Source of the DNA: Methyloversatilis discipulorum | Lineage (GTDB): Bacteria; Pseudomonadota; Gammaproteobacteria; Burkholderiales; Rhodocyclaceae | Direction: 5' to 3' | Assembly (NCBI RefSeq): GCF_000385375.1 | Contig: NZ_ARVV01000001.1 | Coordinates: forward strand, 1,302,001 to 1,366,000 | Length of the DNA stretch: 64,000 nucleotides | Part shown: one piece after another, positions 46,479 to 56,217 of the stretch | Layout: each line of letters opens with the position of its first letter | Numbering within the stretch: the stretch's first letter is position 1 | The notes under the pieces: generated by a model | The model's input: the letters and a program-made list of their open reading frames with translations, nothing else | The model's database searches: none | Told to the model about the DNA's origin: nothing | Translations under genes and position numbers: made by a program

Positions 46479-47579
46479 ATGATGGCCTCCGATCCGAGCT
46501 CGAACGACGAACTACTTAAACTGCGCGACGCCATCGATGCGATCGATACCCAGGTGCTGCAGCTCATTTCCGAGCGCGCACGACACGCGCACCGCATCGG
46601 CGAGATCAAGCACGGCAACATCTACCGTCCGGAGCGCGAGGCGCAGGTGCTGCGCCGGCTGGCCGACGACAACCCGGGCCCCTTGCCGCCGCAGGCGGTG
46701 AAGACGGTATTCCGCGAAATCATGTCGGTCTGTCTGGCGCTGGAACAGCCGCTGACCGTCGCCTTTCTCGGACCGGTCGGCACCTTCTCGGAGAGCGCGG
46801 CGCGCCGGCACTTCGGTTCCGCGCCGACCTTCCTGCCGCTCGCCACGATCGATGACGTGTTCCGCGCGGTCGAGTCGGGCAACGCGTCCTACGGTGTCGT
46901 GCCGGTCGAGAACTCGACCGAGGGCGCGGTCGGTCGCACGCTGGACATGCTGCTCAGCACGACGCAGATGGTGTGCGGCGAGGTGATGCTGCGTGTCGAG
47001 CAGAACCTGATGACCCGCGACACGCCGCTGAAGGACATCCGCTGCGTCTATTCGCACGCGCAGTCGCTGGCGCAGTGCCACGAGTGGCTGAACCGCAACC
47101 TGCCGGGCGTACCGGTCATCGCGGTGGCCAGCAACGCCGAGGCTGCGATCCGTGCGTCAGAGGAAGAGCGTGCCGCGGCGATCGCCGGTGAAGCGGCTGC
47201 GGCTGCATATGGCCTGAAGATACTGGCGGCGAACATCGAGGACGATCCCGCCAATACGACCCGCTTCCTGGTGATCGGCGAACACGATGCCGGCCCGTCG
47301 GGTCGTGACAAGACCTCGATGATCTTCACCGTGCAGAACAAGTCGGGCGCGGTCGTGCGCCTGCTGCAACCGCTGGCCGAGCAGGGCGTCAGCATGACCA
47401 AGCTGCAGTCGCGCCCGGTGCGGGGCTTCGGCAACGGCGGCTGGCAGTACGTCTTCTATGTCGATATCGAAGGTCACCAGAGCGAACCTGCGGTGAGCGA
47501 AGCACTCTCACGCATCCGTGCCGAGGCCGGATCGTTGAAGGTACTCGGTTCCTACCCCGTTTCCGTGAGCAGTTCATGA
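46479..47579 (+). CDS. pheA: Bifunctional chorismate mutase / prephenate dehydratase (P-protein)
   Basis: 366 aa. Converts chorismate to prephenate and then phenylpyruvate. The chorismate mutase helices cover residues 8-90 (LLKLRDAIDAIDTQVLQLIS, ERARHAHRIGEIKHG). The prephenate dehydratase domain (VAFLGPVGTFSESAARRHFG, VVPVENSTEGAVGRTLD, TRFLVIGE) is followed by an ACT regulatory domain (LQPLAEQGVSMTKLQSRPVR), so phenylalanine feedback is expected. ATG 46482 is an alternative start one codon later. It overlaps hisC by 4 bp. Confidence 0.96.
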   Translation: MMASDPSSNDELLKLRDAIDAIDTQVLQLISERARHAHRIGEIKHGNIYRPEREAQVLRRLADDNPGPLPPQAVKTVFREIMSVCLALEQPLTVAFLGPVGTFSESAARRHFGSAPTFLPLATIDDVFRAVESGNASYGVVPVENSTEGAVGRTLDMLLSTTQMVCGEVMLRVEQNLMTRDTPLKDIRCVYSHAQSLAQCHEWLNRNLPGVPVIAVASNAEAAIRASEEERAAAIAGEAAAAAYGLKILAANIEDDPANTTRFLVIGEHDAGPSGRDKTSMIFTVQNKSGAVVRLLQPLAEQGVSMTKLQSRPVRGFGNGGWQYVFYVDIEGHQSEPAVSEALSRIRAEAGSLKVLGSYPVSVSSS

Positions 47580-48673
47580 GCGTCTTCGACCGCGCTGCGG
47601 CGCACATCCGTTCGATTTCCCCTTACCAGCCGGGCAAGCCGATTTCCGAACTGGCCCGCGAAATGGGGCTGGACGAGGCAGGCATCGTCAAGCTGGCGTC
47701 CAACGAGAATCCGCTGGGCATGAGCGACAAGGCTCGGGCGGCCGCGCTGGCGGCGATTGCCGACGTGCCGCGCTACCCGGACGGCAACGGTTTCGACCTG
47801 AAGCAGGCGGTTTCCCGGCATCACGATGTCGCGATGAACCAGATCGTGCTTGGCAACGGTTCGAACGACATTCTGGAAATGGTCGCCCGCGCGGTGCTCG
47901 GCCCAGGCAGCAGCGCCGTCTATTCGAAGCACGCCTTTGCCGTCTATCCGCTGGCGACGCTGGCGGCGGGCGCCATTGGCATCGAGGTGCCGGCGCTCGA
48001 CTATGGTTGTGACCTCGACGCAATGCGCGCGGCAATCCGCGACGACACGCGCGTCGTGTTCATCGCCAACCCGAACAATCCGACCGGCACCTTCATCGAG
48101 GCCGGTGCGCTGGAGCGTTTCGTCGCCGCCGTACCGCGCGACGTGCTGGTCGTGCTGGACGAGGCCTACAGTGAGTACCTGCCCTCACATCTCGCCTACG
48201 ACAGCGCGCGCTGGCTGGAGCGATATCCGAACCTGCTGGTGTCGCGCACCTTCTCCAAGGCCTATGGCCTGGCGGGTCTGCGCGTCGGCTATGGCATCGG
48301 TCAGCCGGACGTGATCGATCTGCTCAATCGCGTGCGTCAGCCGTTCAACGTCACCAATGTCGGTCTGGCGGCAGCCGTCGCCGCATTGGCAGACCAGGAC
48401 TTCGTCCGCCGTTCGGCCGAGCTGAACGCGGCCGGCCTGAAGCAGATGGAAACCTTCTTCGATGGGGCTGGGATCGGCTACATCCGTTCCTACGGCAACT
48501 TCATCGCCTTCCGCGCCGGTGACGGTGCGGCAGTCAATCGTCGGTTGCTCGAGCAGGGCGTCATCGTGCGGCCGATTGCCGGCTACGCGATGCCCGAGTG
48601 GCTGCGCGTCTCGATCGGCCTGGAAACCGAGAACGCACGCTTCATCGACGCGCTGAAGAAGGCGCTGGCGTGA
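47576..48673 (+). CDS. hisC: Histidinol-phosphate / aromatic aminotransferase
   Basis: 365 aa class I/II PLP aminotransferase. Key segments: KLASNENPLGMSDKA, YPDGNGFDLKQAV, NPNNPTGT, the PLP lysine in RTFSKAYGLAGLRVGYG, and the Arg near EWLRVSIG. HisC-like paralogs in a pheA-tyrA cluster usually transaminate phenylpyruvate or 4-hydroxyphenylpyruvate, so an aromatic role is more likely than histidine synthesis. It overlaps both pheA and tyrA by 4 bp. Confidence 0.92.
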   Translation: MSVFDRAAAHIRSISPYQPGKPISELAREMGLDEAGIVKLASNENPLGMSDKARAAALAAIADVPRYPDGNGFDLKQAVSRHHDVAMNQIVLGNGSNDILEMVARAVLGPGSSAVYSKHAFAVYPLATLAAGAIGIEVPALDYGCDLDAMRAAIRDDTRVVFIANPNNPTGTFIEAGALERFVAAVPRDVLVVLDEAYSEYLPSHLAYDSARWLERYPNLLVSRTFSKAYGLAGLRVGYGIGQPDVIDLLNRVRQPFNVTNVGLAAAVAALADQDFVRRSAELNAAGLKQMETFFDGAGIGYIRSYGNFIAFRAGDGAAVNRRLLEQGVIVRPIAGYAMPEWLRVSIGLETENARFIDALKKALA

Positions 48674-49548
48674 GCGCACCGCTGATCGGACGTCTGGTCG
48701 TCGTCGGTGTCGGCCTGATCGGCGGCTCCTTCGCCGCCGCGCTGCGTCGTGCCGGTCAGGTGGGCGAGATTGTCGGCGTCGGCCGCAGTGCAGACAGCAA
48801 GCGCGAAGCACTCGAACTCGGGCTGATCGATCGTGCTGAATCCGACTGGGCCGCTGCGCTCGCGGGCGCCGACCTGGTACTGCTGGCGATGCCGGTCGGC
48901 CAGATGGAGGCCGTCATGTCGGCGATGCTGCCCCACCTGCCGGCGCATACCGTAGTGACCGACGCCGGAAGCACCAAGGGCGACGTCGTGGCGGCGGCCC
49001 GTAGCTGCTTTGGCGAGCGCGTGGGGCAGTTCGTACCGGGGCATCCGATCGCCGGTGCCGAGAAGAGCGGACCGCAGGCGGCGCGCGCCGATCTGTACGA
49101 AAGACGCCGCGTGGTGCTGACACCGCTCGCCGAGAATGGCGGCGCGGCCATCGAACTGGTGCGCCAGGCCTGGCTGGCCTGCGGCGCGCTGCTGACGGTC
49201 ACCACGCCCGAGCACCACGATCGCTGGCTGGCGTCGGTCAGCCATCTGCCGCACCTGCTGTCCTTCGCGCTGGTTTCGGAACTGGCGGCGCGTCCGAATG
49301 CCGAGGAGATCTTCAATCTGGCCGGCGGCGGTTTCCGCGATTTCACGCGCATCGCGGCCAGTCATCCGGAGATGTGGCGCGACATCTTCTTTGCCAATCG
49401 TGAGGCGCTGCTGACCGAACTGAGCGCCTACGAAACCGAACTTGCACGCTATCGCGCGCTGATCGAATCCGGCGACGCGGCCCGACTCGAGGCGCTGATC
49501 GGTACCGCGCGCGAAGCACGCACCGCCTGGGCGCAACGCCAGGGCTGA
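48670..49548 (+). CDS. tyrA: Prephenate/arogenate dehydrogenase
   Basis: 292 aa from GTG 48670, overlapping the hisC stop. Oxidatively decarboxylates prephenate (or arogenate) toward tyrosine. The NAD(P) fold starts LVVVGVGLIGGSFAAALRRA; catalytic regions TDAGSTKGDVV and VPGHPIAGAEKSGPQAARAD are present. No chorismate mutase or ACT domain is fused. The open frame upstream of GTG 48670 lies within hisC and is not used. Confidence 0.93.
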   Translation: MSAPLIGRLVVVGVGLIGGSFAAALRRAGQVGEIVGVGRSADSKREALELGLIDRAESDWAAALAGADLVLLAMPVGQMEAVMSAMLPHLPAHTVVTDAGSTKGDVVAAARSCFGERVGQFVPGHPIAGAEKSGPQAARADLYERRRVVLTPLAENGGAAIELVRQAWLACGALLTVTTPEHHDRWLASVSHLPHLLSFALVSELAARPNAEEIFNLAGGGFRDFTRIAASHPEMWRDIFFANREALLTELSAYETELARYRALIESGDAARLEALIGTAREARTAWAQRQG

Positions 49549-49584
49549 ACACAACATGAGGCGCCCCGGCGCCGTTCGAACACG

Positions 49585-50880
49585 ATGAAGACCGAATTCC
49601 TTGATCTCCCCCCCGCATCGTCCGCCCGCGGCACGCTGCGGCTTCCGGGCTCCAAGAGCATTTCCAACCGCGCTTTGTTGCTGGCCGCGCTGGCCGAGGG
49701 CGATACGCTGCTGCACGACCTGCTGTCGTCGGACGATGTCGACCGCATGCTCGACGCGCTGCGCACGCTGGCCGTCGACTGGCGCCACGCCGGTGGCGAC
49801 GACTACGTCATCAGCGGCACCGGTGGGCGCTTCCCGGTCAAGAAGGCAGACCTTTTCCTCGGCAATGCCGGTACCGCCTTCCGTCCGCTCACCGCCGTGC
49901 TGGCGCTGATGGGCGGCGAGTACCGCCTGCATGGCGTGCCGCGCATGCACGAGCGGCCGATCGGCGATCTGGTCGACGCGCTGCGCCAGGTCGGTGCGCG
50001 CATCGACTACGAGGGCAACGACGGCTTTCCGCCCTTGCGCATCCATCCGGCGCAGATCAACGAAGTGCCGGTGGTGCGCGTGCGCGGCGACGTGTCCAGC
50101 CAGTTCCTGACCGGACTGCTGATGGCTTTGCCGCTGACCGGGCGCGCACTGCGCATCGAGGTCGAGGGCGAGCTGATTTCCAAGCCCTACGTCGACATCA
50201 CGCTGGCGTTGATGCGCCAGTTCGGCGTCAACGCCGAACGCGAAGGCTGGGCGGCGATCAATCTGCCGGCTGATGCGCGCTACGTGTCGCCCGGCGAGTG
50301 CTTCGTCGAGGGTGACGCGTCGTCGGCGTCCTATTTCCTGGCCGCAGGCGCCATCGGCGGTGGGCCGGTGCGGGTTGAAGGCGTCGGCCGCGACTCGGTG
50401 CAGGGCGATGTCGCCTTCGCGCAGGCGCTCGAACAGCTGGGCGCCGTGGTGGCGATGGGACCGAACTGGATCGAGGCGCGCGCGCCCGAGGGCGGGCGAC
50501 TGCGCGCATTCGACCTCGACCTGAACCACATTCCGGATGCCGCGATGACGCTGGCCATCTGCGCGCTGTTCGCCGATGGCCCGAGCCGGCTGCGCAATAT
50601 CGCCAGCTGGCGGGTCAAGGAAACCGACCGCATTTCCGCGATGGCGATCGAACTGCGCAAGCTCGGCGCCACGGTCGAGGAGGGCGCCGATTATCTTGCC
50701 ATCACGCCGCCTTCGACCCTGACGCCGGGTGCTGCCATCGACACCTACGATGATCACCGGATGGCGATGTGCTTCTCGCTTGCCACGCTGGGCGGCGTAC
50801 CGGTGCGCATCATGGATCCCGGCTGCGTGGCCAAGACCTTCCCCGAGTACTTCAGACGCTGGTCGGAGGTGGCGGCATGA
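49585..50880 (+). CDS. aroA: EPSP synthase (3-phosphoshikimate 1-carboxyvinyltransferase)
   Basis: 431 aa. Makes EPSP from shikimate-3-phosphate and PEP. Recognised by [59 protein letters not shown], the IPDAAMTLA motif and [12 protein letters not shown]. The GTAFRPLT form is the usual class I version. Cmk overlaps its stop by 4 bp. Confidence 0.97.
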   Translation: MKTEFLDLPPASSARGTLRLPGSKSISNRALLLAALAEGDTLLHDLLSSDDVDRMLDALRTLAVDWRHAGGDDYVISGTGGRFPVKKADLFLGNAGTAFRPLTAVLALMGGEYRLHGVPRMHERPIGDLVDALRQVGARIDYEGNDGFPPLRIHPAQINEVPVVRVRGDVSSQFLTGLLMALPLTGRALRIEVEGELISKPYVDITLALMRQFGVNAEREGWAAINLPADARYVSPGECFVEGDASSASYFLAAGAIGGGPVRVEGVGRDSVQGDVAFAQALEQLGAVVAMGPNWIEARAPEGGRLRAFDLDLNHIPDAAMTLAICALFADGPSRLRNIASWRVKETDRISAMAIELRKLGATVEEGADYLAITPPSTLTPGAAIDTYDDHRMAMCFSLATLGGVPVRIMDPGCVAKTFPEYFRRWSEVAA

Positions 50881-51542
50881 ACGACGTTCCAGTCATTGCA
50901 ATAGACGGCCCGTCGGCCTCCGGCAAAGGTACGGTCGCCGCGCGTGTGGCGGCGGCTTTGGGCTTTCACCTGCTCGACAGCGGCGCCCTCTATCGCCTCA
51001 CCGCGGTGGCGGCGATGCGTGCTGGCGTTGCGCTCGACGATGAGCCGGCGCTCGGAAAGCTCGCTGCAGCGCTCGATGTACGCTTCGCCGACGGCTCGAC
51101 CTGGCTGGCCGGGGACGAGGTGTCGGACGCCATGCGCAGCGAGGCGGCCTCGGTCGGCGCGTCGAAAGTGGCGGTCCACGGTGCGGTGCGTGCGGCGCTG
51201 CTTGAGCGTCAGCGCGCCTTCCGGCAGGCGCCCGGGCTGGTCGGCGACGGCCGCGATATGGGTTCGGTGGTGTTTCCGGACGCGCGCCTGAAGGTGTTCC
51301 TGACCGCCAGCGTCGAGATTCGCGCCGAACGCCGATATAAGCAGTTGATCGAAAAAGGTGTTTCTGCTAGTCTGGAAAGTCTTTCGCAAGATTTGCGGGA
51401 ACGGGACGAGCGGGATCGCAACCGGACACATGCGCCACTGGTGCAATTGCCGGACGCCATTCTGCTCGATACCAGTTCAATGACCGCAGATGCCGCCGTC
51501 CAGTTCGTGCTGGATGCGTGGGAAAAAGTGAAAGCGGGCTGA
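50877..51542 (+). CDS. cmk: Cytidylate kinase
   Basis: 221 aa. Phosphorylates CMP and dCMP using [23 protein letters not shown] is the P-loop; [24 protein letters not shown] and [13 protein letters not shown] are NMP-binding and LID segments. ATG 50877 gives [16 protein letters not shown], the normal start; longer upstream extensions have no match. An ATGA junction couples it to aroA. cmk-rpsA adjacency is conserved across proteobacteria. Confidence 0.96.
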   Translation: MNDVPVIAIDGPSASGKGTVAARVAAALGFHLLDSGALYRLTAVAAMRAGVALDDEPALGKLAAALDVRFADGSTWLAGDEVSDAMRSEAASVGASKVAVHGAVRAALLERQRAFRQAPGLVGDGRDMGSVVFPDARLKVFLTASVEIRAERRYKQLIEKGVSASLESLSQDLRERDERDRNRTHAPLVQLPDAILLDTSSMTADAAVQFVLDAWEKVKAG

Positions 51543-51663
51543 ATGGCGTGTTCGCTTCCGGATGGTTCCGGATGCACGTCGGCAGCCCAAGGCGCACGGG
51601 GCGAGCAAGTCGCTCCCTGCTTTGTTCATACCTAACCCGTTGCCGCGCAAGCGGCTTTTGCCA

Positions 51664-53370
51664 ATGTCCCAAGTTGCCCAGTCGTCCGACTCCATGGAAA
51701 GTTTTGCCGCGCTGTTCGAGGAAAGCCTCACGCGCCAGGAAATGCGCGCCGGTGAAGTCATCACCGCCGAAGTCATGCGCGTGGATCAGAATTTCGTCGT
51801 CGTCAATGCCGGCCTGAAGTCGGAAAGCTATATCTCGATCGACGAATTCCGCACCGATCGCGGTGAACTGACGGTCGCCCCCGGCGATTACGTCAGCGTT
51901 GCAATCGAAATGCTCGAGGACGGCTACGGTGAAACCCGCCTGTCCCGCGACAAGGCCAAGCGCATCGCCGCATGGAACGAACTGGAAAAGGCACTGGGCG
52001 ATGGCTCCATCGTCAAGGGTCTGGTGTCGGGCAAGGTCAAGGGTGGCCTGACCGTCATGACCAACGGCATCCGCGCCTTCCTGCCGGGTTCGCTGGTCGA
52101 CCTGCGTCCGGTCAAGGACACCACGCCGTACGAAAACAAGGAATTCGAATTCAAGGTCATCAAGCTCGACCGCAAGCGCAACAACGTCGTTGTGTCGCGT
52201 CGCGCCGTGCTCGAACTGACCGCCGGTGAAGAGCGCGAAAAGCTGCTCGAGAACCTCAAGGAAGGCACCGTCGTCAAGGGTATCGTCAAGAACATCACCG
52301 ACTACGGCGCGTTCGTCGACCTCGGTGGCATCGACGGCCTGCTGCACATCACCGATCTGGCCTGGCGCCGCGTGCGTCACCCGTCGGAAGTTCTGGCGGT
52401 CGGTGACGAAGTCGAAGCCAAGGTGCTCAAGTTCGACGCCGAGAAGAACCGCGTGTCGCTGGGCCTCAAGCAGCTGGGCGAAGACCCGTGGGTCGGCATC
52501 TCGCGCCGCTACCCGCAGGGCACCCGCCTGTTCGGCAAGGTGACCAACCTGACCGATTACGGCGCATTCGTCGAAATCGAGCAGGGCATCGAAGGTCTGG
52601 TCCACGTGTCCGAAATGGACTGGACCAACAAGAACATCCACCCGACCAAGGTTGTCCAGCTGGGCGACGAGGTCGAAGTGATGATTCTGGAAATCGACGA
52701 AGACCGTCGCCGGATTTCGCTGGGCATGAAGCAGTGCATGCCGAATCCGTGGGAAGACTTCTCGATGAACCACAAGAAGGGCGACAAGGTCCGTGGCCAG
52801 ATCAAGTCGATCACCGACTTTGGCGTGTTCATCGGTCTGACCGGCGCCATCGATGGCCTGGTTCACCTGTCCGACCTGTCGTGGTCGCTGCCCGGCGAAG
52901 AAGCCGTGCGCAACTACAAGAAGGGTGACGAAGTCGAGGCCGTCGTGCTGTCGATCGATGTCGAGCGCGAGCGCATCTCGCTCGGCGTCAAGCAGATGGA
53001 TGGAGACCCCTTCACCAACTTCATCGCCACCCACGACAAGAACAGCGTCGTGCGCGGCACCGTGAAGACGGTGGATGCCAAGGGCGCCGTGATCGCGCTG
53101 AACGAAGATGTCGAGGGCTACCTGCGTGCTTCGGAAGCTTCGCGTGACCGCGTCGAAGACCTGACGACCATCCTCAACGTCGGCGACGAAGTCGAGGCGA
53201 TGATCGTCAATCTGGACCGCAAGACCCGTTCGATCACGCTGTCGGTGCGTGCGAAGGATCAGGCTGAACAGAACGACGCCATCCAGAAGATCCAGGCTGA
53301 AGGCACCTCCGCCAGCAGCGGTACGACCAATCTGGGCGCGCTGCTGAAGGCAAAGCTGAAGAACTCCTGA
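51664..53370 (+). CDS. rpsA: 30S ribosomal protein S1
   Basis: 568 aa with six S1 RNA-binding domains, each showing the [24 protein letters not shown] motif (clear at residues about 205, 292, 379 and 468). It unfolds mRNA and helps place it on the 30S subunit. ATG 51664 ([20 protein letters not shown]) is the standard start. It follows cmk at 121 bp, with a GC-rich hairpin after the stop. Confidence 0.98.
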   Translation: MSQVAQSSDSMESFAALFEESLTRQEMRAGEVITAEVMRVDQNFVVVNAGLKSESYISIDEFRTDRGELTVAPGDYVSVAIEMLEDGYGETRLSRDKAKRIAAWNELEKALGDGSIVKGLVSGKVKGGLTVMTNGIRAFLPGSLVDLRPVKDTTPYENKEFEFKVIKLDRKRNNVVVSRRAVLELTAGEEREKLLENLKEGTVVKGIVKNITDYGAFVDLGGIDGLLHITDLAWRRVRHPSEVLAVGDEVEAKVLKFDAEKNRVSLGLKQLGEDPWVGISRRYPQGTRLFGKVTNLTDYGAFVEIEQGIEGLVHVSEMDWTNKNIHPTKVVQLGDEVEVMILEIDEDRRRISLGMKQCMPNPWEDFSMNHKKGDKVRGQIKSITDFGVFIGLTGAIDGLVHLSDLSWSLPGEEAVRNYKKGDEVEAVVLSIDVERERISLGVKQMDGDPFTNFIATHDKNSVVRGTVKTVDAKGAVIALNEDVEGYLRASEASRDRVEDLTTILNVGDEVEAMIVNLDRKTRSITLSVRAKDQAEQNDAIQKIQAEGTSASSGTTNLGALLKAKLKNS

Positions 53371-53397
53371 TCGTTTCGCACGATCGGTGTTCAAGTG

Positions 53398-53423
53398 ACA
53401 ACGCCGCCTGCGGGCGGCGTTGT
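53398..53423 (+). terminator. Hairpin after rpsA
   Basis: Arms ACAACGCCGCC and GGCGGCGTTGT around TGCG, followed by CTTGTC. The T-tract is weak, so it may only slow transcription before ihfB. Confidence 0.6.
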
Positions 53424-53467
53424 CTTGTCATCACCCGGCAAGGTTGAAATCGCTCATCTGATACGTC

Positions 53468-53773
53468 ATGACCAAATCCGAACTGATCACCCGGTTGGCC
53501 ACCCGCTTCCCGCAACTGGTCGCCAAGGACGCCGATTACGCCGTGAAGATGATCCTCGATGAAATGACTGCGGCGCTGGTCCGCGGTGATCGCATCGAAA
53601 TCCGCGGTTTCGGCAGCTTTTCGCTGAACCATCGTCCGCCGCGCGTGGGCCGTAACCCGAAGTCGGGCGAGAAGGTCATGGTGCCCGAGAAGCGGGTACC
53701 GCATTTCAAGGCGGGCAAGGAACTGCGCGAGCGCGTCGACAACGCGCTGAACACTGCAGGCCTCGTGGCCTGA
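53468..53773 (+). CDS. ihfB: Integration host factor beta subunit
   Basis: 101 aa. DNA-bending protein that acts with IhfA. Signature [17 protein letters not shown], then the DNA-inserting arm segment [20 protein letters not shown] followed by RNPKSGEKV. Located 94 bp after rpsA, the conserved rpsA-ihfB arrangement. Confidence 0.96.
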   Translation: MTKSELITRLATRFPQLVAKDADYAVKMILDEMTAALVRGDRIEIRGFGSFSLNHRPPRVGRNPKSGEKVMVPEKRVPHFKAGKELRERVDNALNTAGLVA

Positions 53774-53784
53774 CATCCGCCGCA

Positions 53785-54021
53785 ATGGCGATACTTAACT
53801 GGCTGCTGCGCATCGTCGTTTTCCTGTTGCTGCTCGGCCTCGCGGCCCGCAACAGTGATCCGGTGACGGTGCGCTTCTTCTTCGGACACGAGTGGCGCGT
53901 AGAGTTGTCCCTCGTACTGCTCGCTCTGTTCTTCTTCGGCGCTCTGCTGGGCGCATTGGCCGGGTGGTCGCTGGCGCGCAGTCGCGCCGCGCACGACGGA
54001 CAATCGCCGACCGCCGACTGA
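53785..54021 (+). CDS. lapA: LapA-family inner-membrane protein
   Basis: 78 aa with two transmembrane helices (LLRIVVFLLLLGLAARNSDP, and LVLLALFFFGALLGALAGW) joined by VTVRFFFGHEWRVELS, the DUF1049 pattern. LapA works with LapB in controlling lipopolysaccharide synthesis through LpxC degradation. It precedes lapB by 13 bp. Confidence 0.9.
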   Translation: MAILNWLLRIVVFLLLLGLAARNSDPVTVRFFFGHEWRVELSLVLLALFFFGALLGALAGWSLARSRAAHDGQSPTAD

Positions 54022-54034
54022 CCCCCCTTCCCAC

Positions 54035-55210
54035 ATGGAAATCGAACTCTGGTGGCTCCTGGCCCTGCCGCTCTTCTTCGGGCTGGGCTGGCTTGCCGCG
54101 CGCATCGACATCCGGCATCTGGTGCGCGAGTCGCGCGCGCTGCCGCGCTCCTACTTCGCCGGCCTGAATTTTCTGCTGAACGAACAGCCGGACCGCGCGA
54201 TCGACTCCTTCATCGAGGCGACAAGCAAGGATCCGCAGACGGTGGAGCTCCAGTTTGCGCTGGGCAATCTGTTCCGTCGTCGCGGTGAAACCGATCGCGC
54301 GATCCAGATCCATCAGGCGCTCGCCGCCCGTGAGGACGTGCGTGCCGAACAGCGGCTGAATGCGCGCCTCGAACTGGGTCTCGACTTCCTCAAGGCCGGC
54401 CTGCTCGATCGTGCAGAGGAGACATTCGTCGGCCTGCGTGGCAGTGCGGTCGATATCGAGGCGCTGCATCACCTGCTGGATATCTACCAGCAGGAAAAGG
54501 AATGGCACAAGGCGATAGACATCGCCCGCGCACTGCCGGAAAACGAATCGCACCGCGCGCAGAAGGATATCGCGCAGTTCCTGTGCGAACTCGCCACACA
54601 GGCGCTAGCGCAGTCCCGCATGGGCGACGCGAGAAGCCTGCTCGGCGAGGCACTGGCCACGCATCGCAAGTGCGTGCGCGCATTGATGCTGCTCGGTGAC
54701 GCCGCCGCCGCCGAGCAGAAGTGGGAAGAGGCAATCGAGCACTGGCAGCGCATCGAGCAGCAGAATCCGGTCTATCTGGCGCTGGTGGCCTCGCGCATGG
54801 CCGATGCCTACCGCAAGCTCGGACGCGAACGTCAGGGCATCACGCTGCTGAAGAGCTATCTCGAACGGCACGCCTCGCTCGATCTGCTCGACGTCGTGTT
54901 CAAGGAGGAGCTCGACACCGAAGGCCCCACGGGCGCGCTGACACTGGTACGTGAGGAGCTGCGCCGCAATCCGACCCTGCTCGGTCTGGACAAGCTGCTG
55001 GAGGCGCAGATGCAGACGCTGCCGCCCGAGGCGCGCACCGATTCCGATCTGATGAAGAACATCATTCACGCGCACACGCGGCGCGTCGCGCGCTACCGTT
55101 GCGACAGCTGCGGCTTCAAGGCGCGCCAGTTCCACTGGCGCTGCCCGGCCTGCGGCGGCTGGGAAACCTATCCGCCGAAGCGCACCGAAGAATTCGACCT
55201 GACACCCTGA
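54035..55210 (+). CDS. lapB: LapB (YciM), lipopolysaccharide assembly protein B
   Basis: 391 aa. An N-terminal anchor helix (LWWLLALPLFFGLGWLAARI) is followed by LVRESRALPRSYFAGLNFLL, a run of tetratricopeptide repeats (residues about 35-330), and a rubredoxin-like metal knuckle near the end (RYRCDSCGFKARQFHWRCPA, then CGGWETYPP). LapB adjusts LpxC turnover by FtsH. Family length and all four metal cysteines are normal. The heptose kinase gene follows at 19 bp, joining it to LPS synthesis. Confidence 0.95.
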   Translation: MEIELWWLLALPLFFGLGWLAARIDIRHLVRESRALPRSYFAGLNFLLNEQPDRAIDSFIEATSKDPQTVELQFALGNLFRRRGETDRAIQIHQALAAREDVRAEQRLNARLELGLDFLKAGLLDRAEETFVGLRGSAVDIEALHHLLDIYQQEKEWHKAIDIARALPENESHRAQKDIAQFLCELATQALAQSRMGDARSLLGEALATHRKCVRALMLLGDAAAAEQKWEEAIEHWQRIEQQNPVYLALVASRMADAYRKLGRERQGITLLKSYLERHASLDLLDVVFKEELDTEGPTGALTLVREELRRNPTLLGLDKLLEAQMQTLPPEARTDSDLMKNIIHAHTRRVARYRCDSCGFKARQFHWRCPACGGWETYPPKRTEEFDLTP

Positions 55211-55229
55211 TCAACGCACCGAGCACCGC

Positions 55230-56180
55230 ATGAGCCTGACGCTTCCCGATACCCGCAACGCGCGCATCCTGGTCGCCGGCGACGTGATGCTGGACCGCTA
55301 CTGGTTCGGCGACGTGCAGCGCATCTCTCCCGAAGCGCCGGTGCCGGTGGTCAAGATCGACCGCGTCGAGGAAAGACCGGGCGGCGCCGCCAACGTGGCG
55401 CGCAACTGCGCGGCCCTCGGTGCAAAGGTAAGCCTGCTGTCAGTGGTCGGCGCCGACGACGCCGGTCGCACCTTGCGCGCGCAGATGAAGGCCGCCCACA
55501 TCGCTGCCAGCCTGCACGAAGACCCGCAGCTCGACACCACGATCAAACTGCGCGTGATCGGCCGCCAGCAGCAATTGCTGCGCATCGATTTCGAGAGCGC
55601 TCCGGCGCGCGAGGTGCTGTGTGCCAAACTCGACGAGTTCGCGCGCCGCGTGAAGGACGTCGACGTGGTCATCCTGTCCGACTACGGCAAGGGCGCGCTG
55701 GCGGACATCCGCGACATGATGGACATCGCGCGTGCGGCCGGAAAGCCGGTGCTGGTCGATCCCAAGGGCGACGACTACACCCGTTACGCTGGTGCCACGC
55801 TGCTCAAGCCCAACCGCAGCGAGCTGCGTGAAGTGGTCGGCAGCTGGACCGACGACGACGATCTGGCGCGCCGCGCCACCGCATTGCGCGACGAACTGGG
55901 GCTGGGTGCGCTGCTGCTCACCCGCTCGGACGCAGGCATGAGCCTCTACGCATCCGATGGCGTGACGCACGAGCGCGCGCTGGCGCGCGAGGTGTACGAC
56001 GTCAGCGGTGCCGGCGACACCGTGATTGCCGCCATGGCGGTCATGATGGCCAGCGGCTGTTCGCAGGTCGATGCAATGCGACTGGCCAATCGCGCCGCCG
56101 GCATTGTGGTCGGCAAGCTGGGCACCGCCGTGTGCGCGCTCGACGAACTCGCCGCCGACCTGCGCCACGGTGCCGCCTGA
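55230..56180 (+). CDS. rfaE1: D-glycero-beta-D-manno-heptose-7-phosphate kinase
   Basis: 316 aa PfkB-family sugar kinase for the ADP-heptose branch of LPS core synthesis. Motifs: VAGDVMLDRYWFGDVQRISP, RPGGAANVARNCAALGAKV, LLKPNRSELREV, and the catalytic base region VYDVSGAGDTVIAAMA. The adenylyltransferase domain of full-length HldE is absent; the protein stops after the kinase domain, so its partner gene is expected elsewhere, as in other betaproteobacteria. Confidence 0.94.
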   Translation: MSLTLPDTRNARILVAGDVMLDRYWFGDVQRISPEAPVPVVKIDRVEERPGGAANVARNCAALGAKVSLLSVVGADDAGRTLRAQMKAAHIAASLHEDPQLDTTIKLRVIGRQQQLLRIDFESAPAREVLCAKLDEFARRVKDVDVVILSDYGKGALADIRDMMDIARAAGKPVLVDPKGDDYTRYAGATLLKPNRSELREVVGSWTDDDDLARRATALRDELGLGALLLTRSDAGMSLYASDGVTHERALAREVYDVSGAGDTVIAAMAVMMASGCSQVDAMRLANRAAGIVVGKLGTAVCALDELAADLRHGAA

Positions 56181-56217
56181 GCGGTATCCTTCCACGGTCA
56201 TCCTTCCGGGAGTCGTC

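Noticed and set aside
48583..50757. A 724-codon minus-strand frame opposite hisC, tyrA and aroA
   Set aside because: Antisense shadow of three certain genes, Arg/Gln/His-rich composition without motifs.
51367..53394. A 675-codon minus-strand frame opposite rpsA
   Set aside because: Antisense shadow of rpsA; the apparent repeats merely reflect the S1 domains on the other strand.
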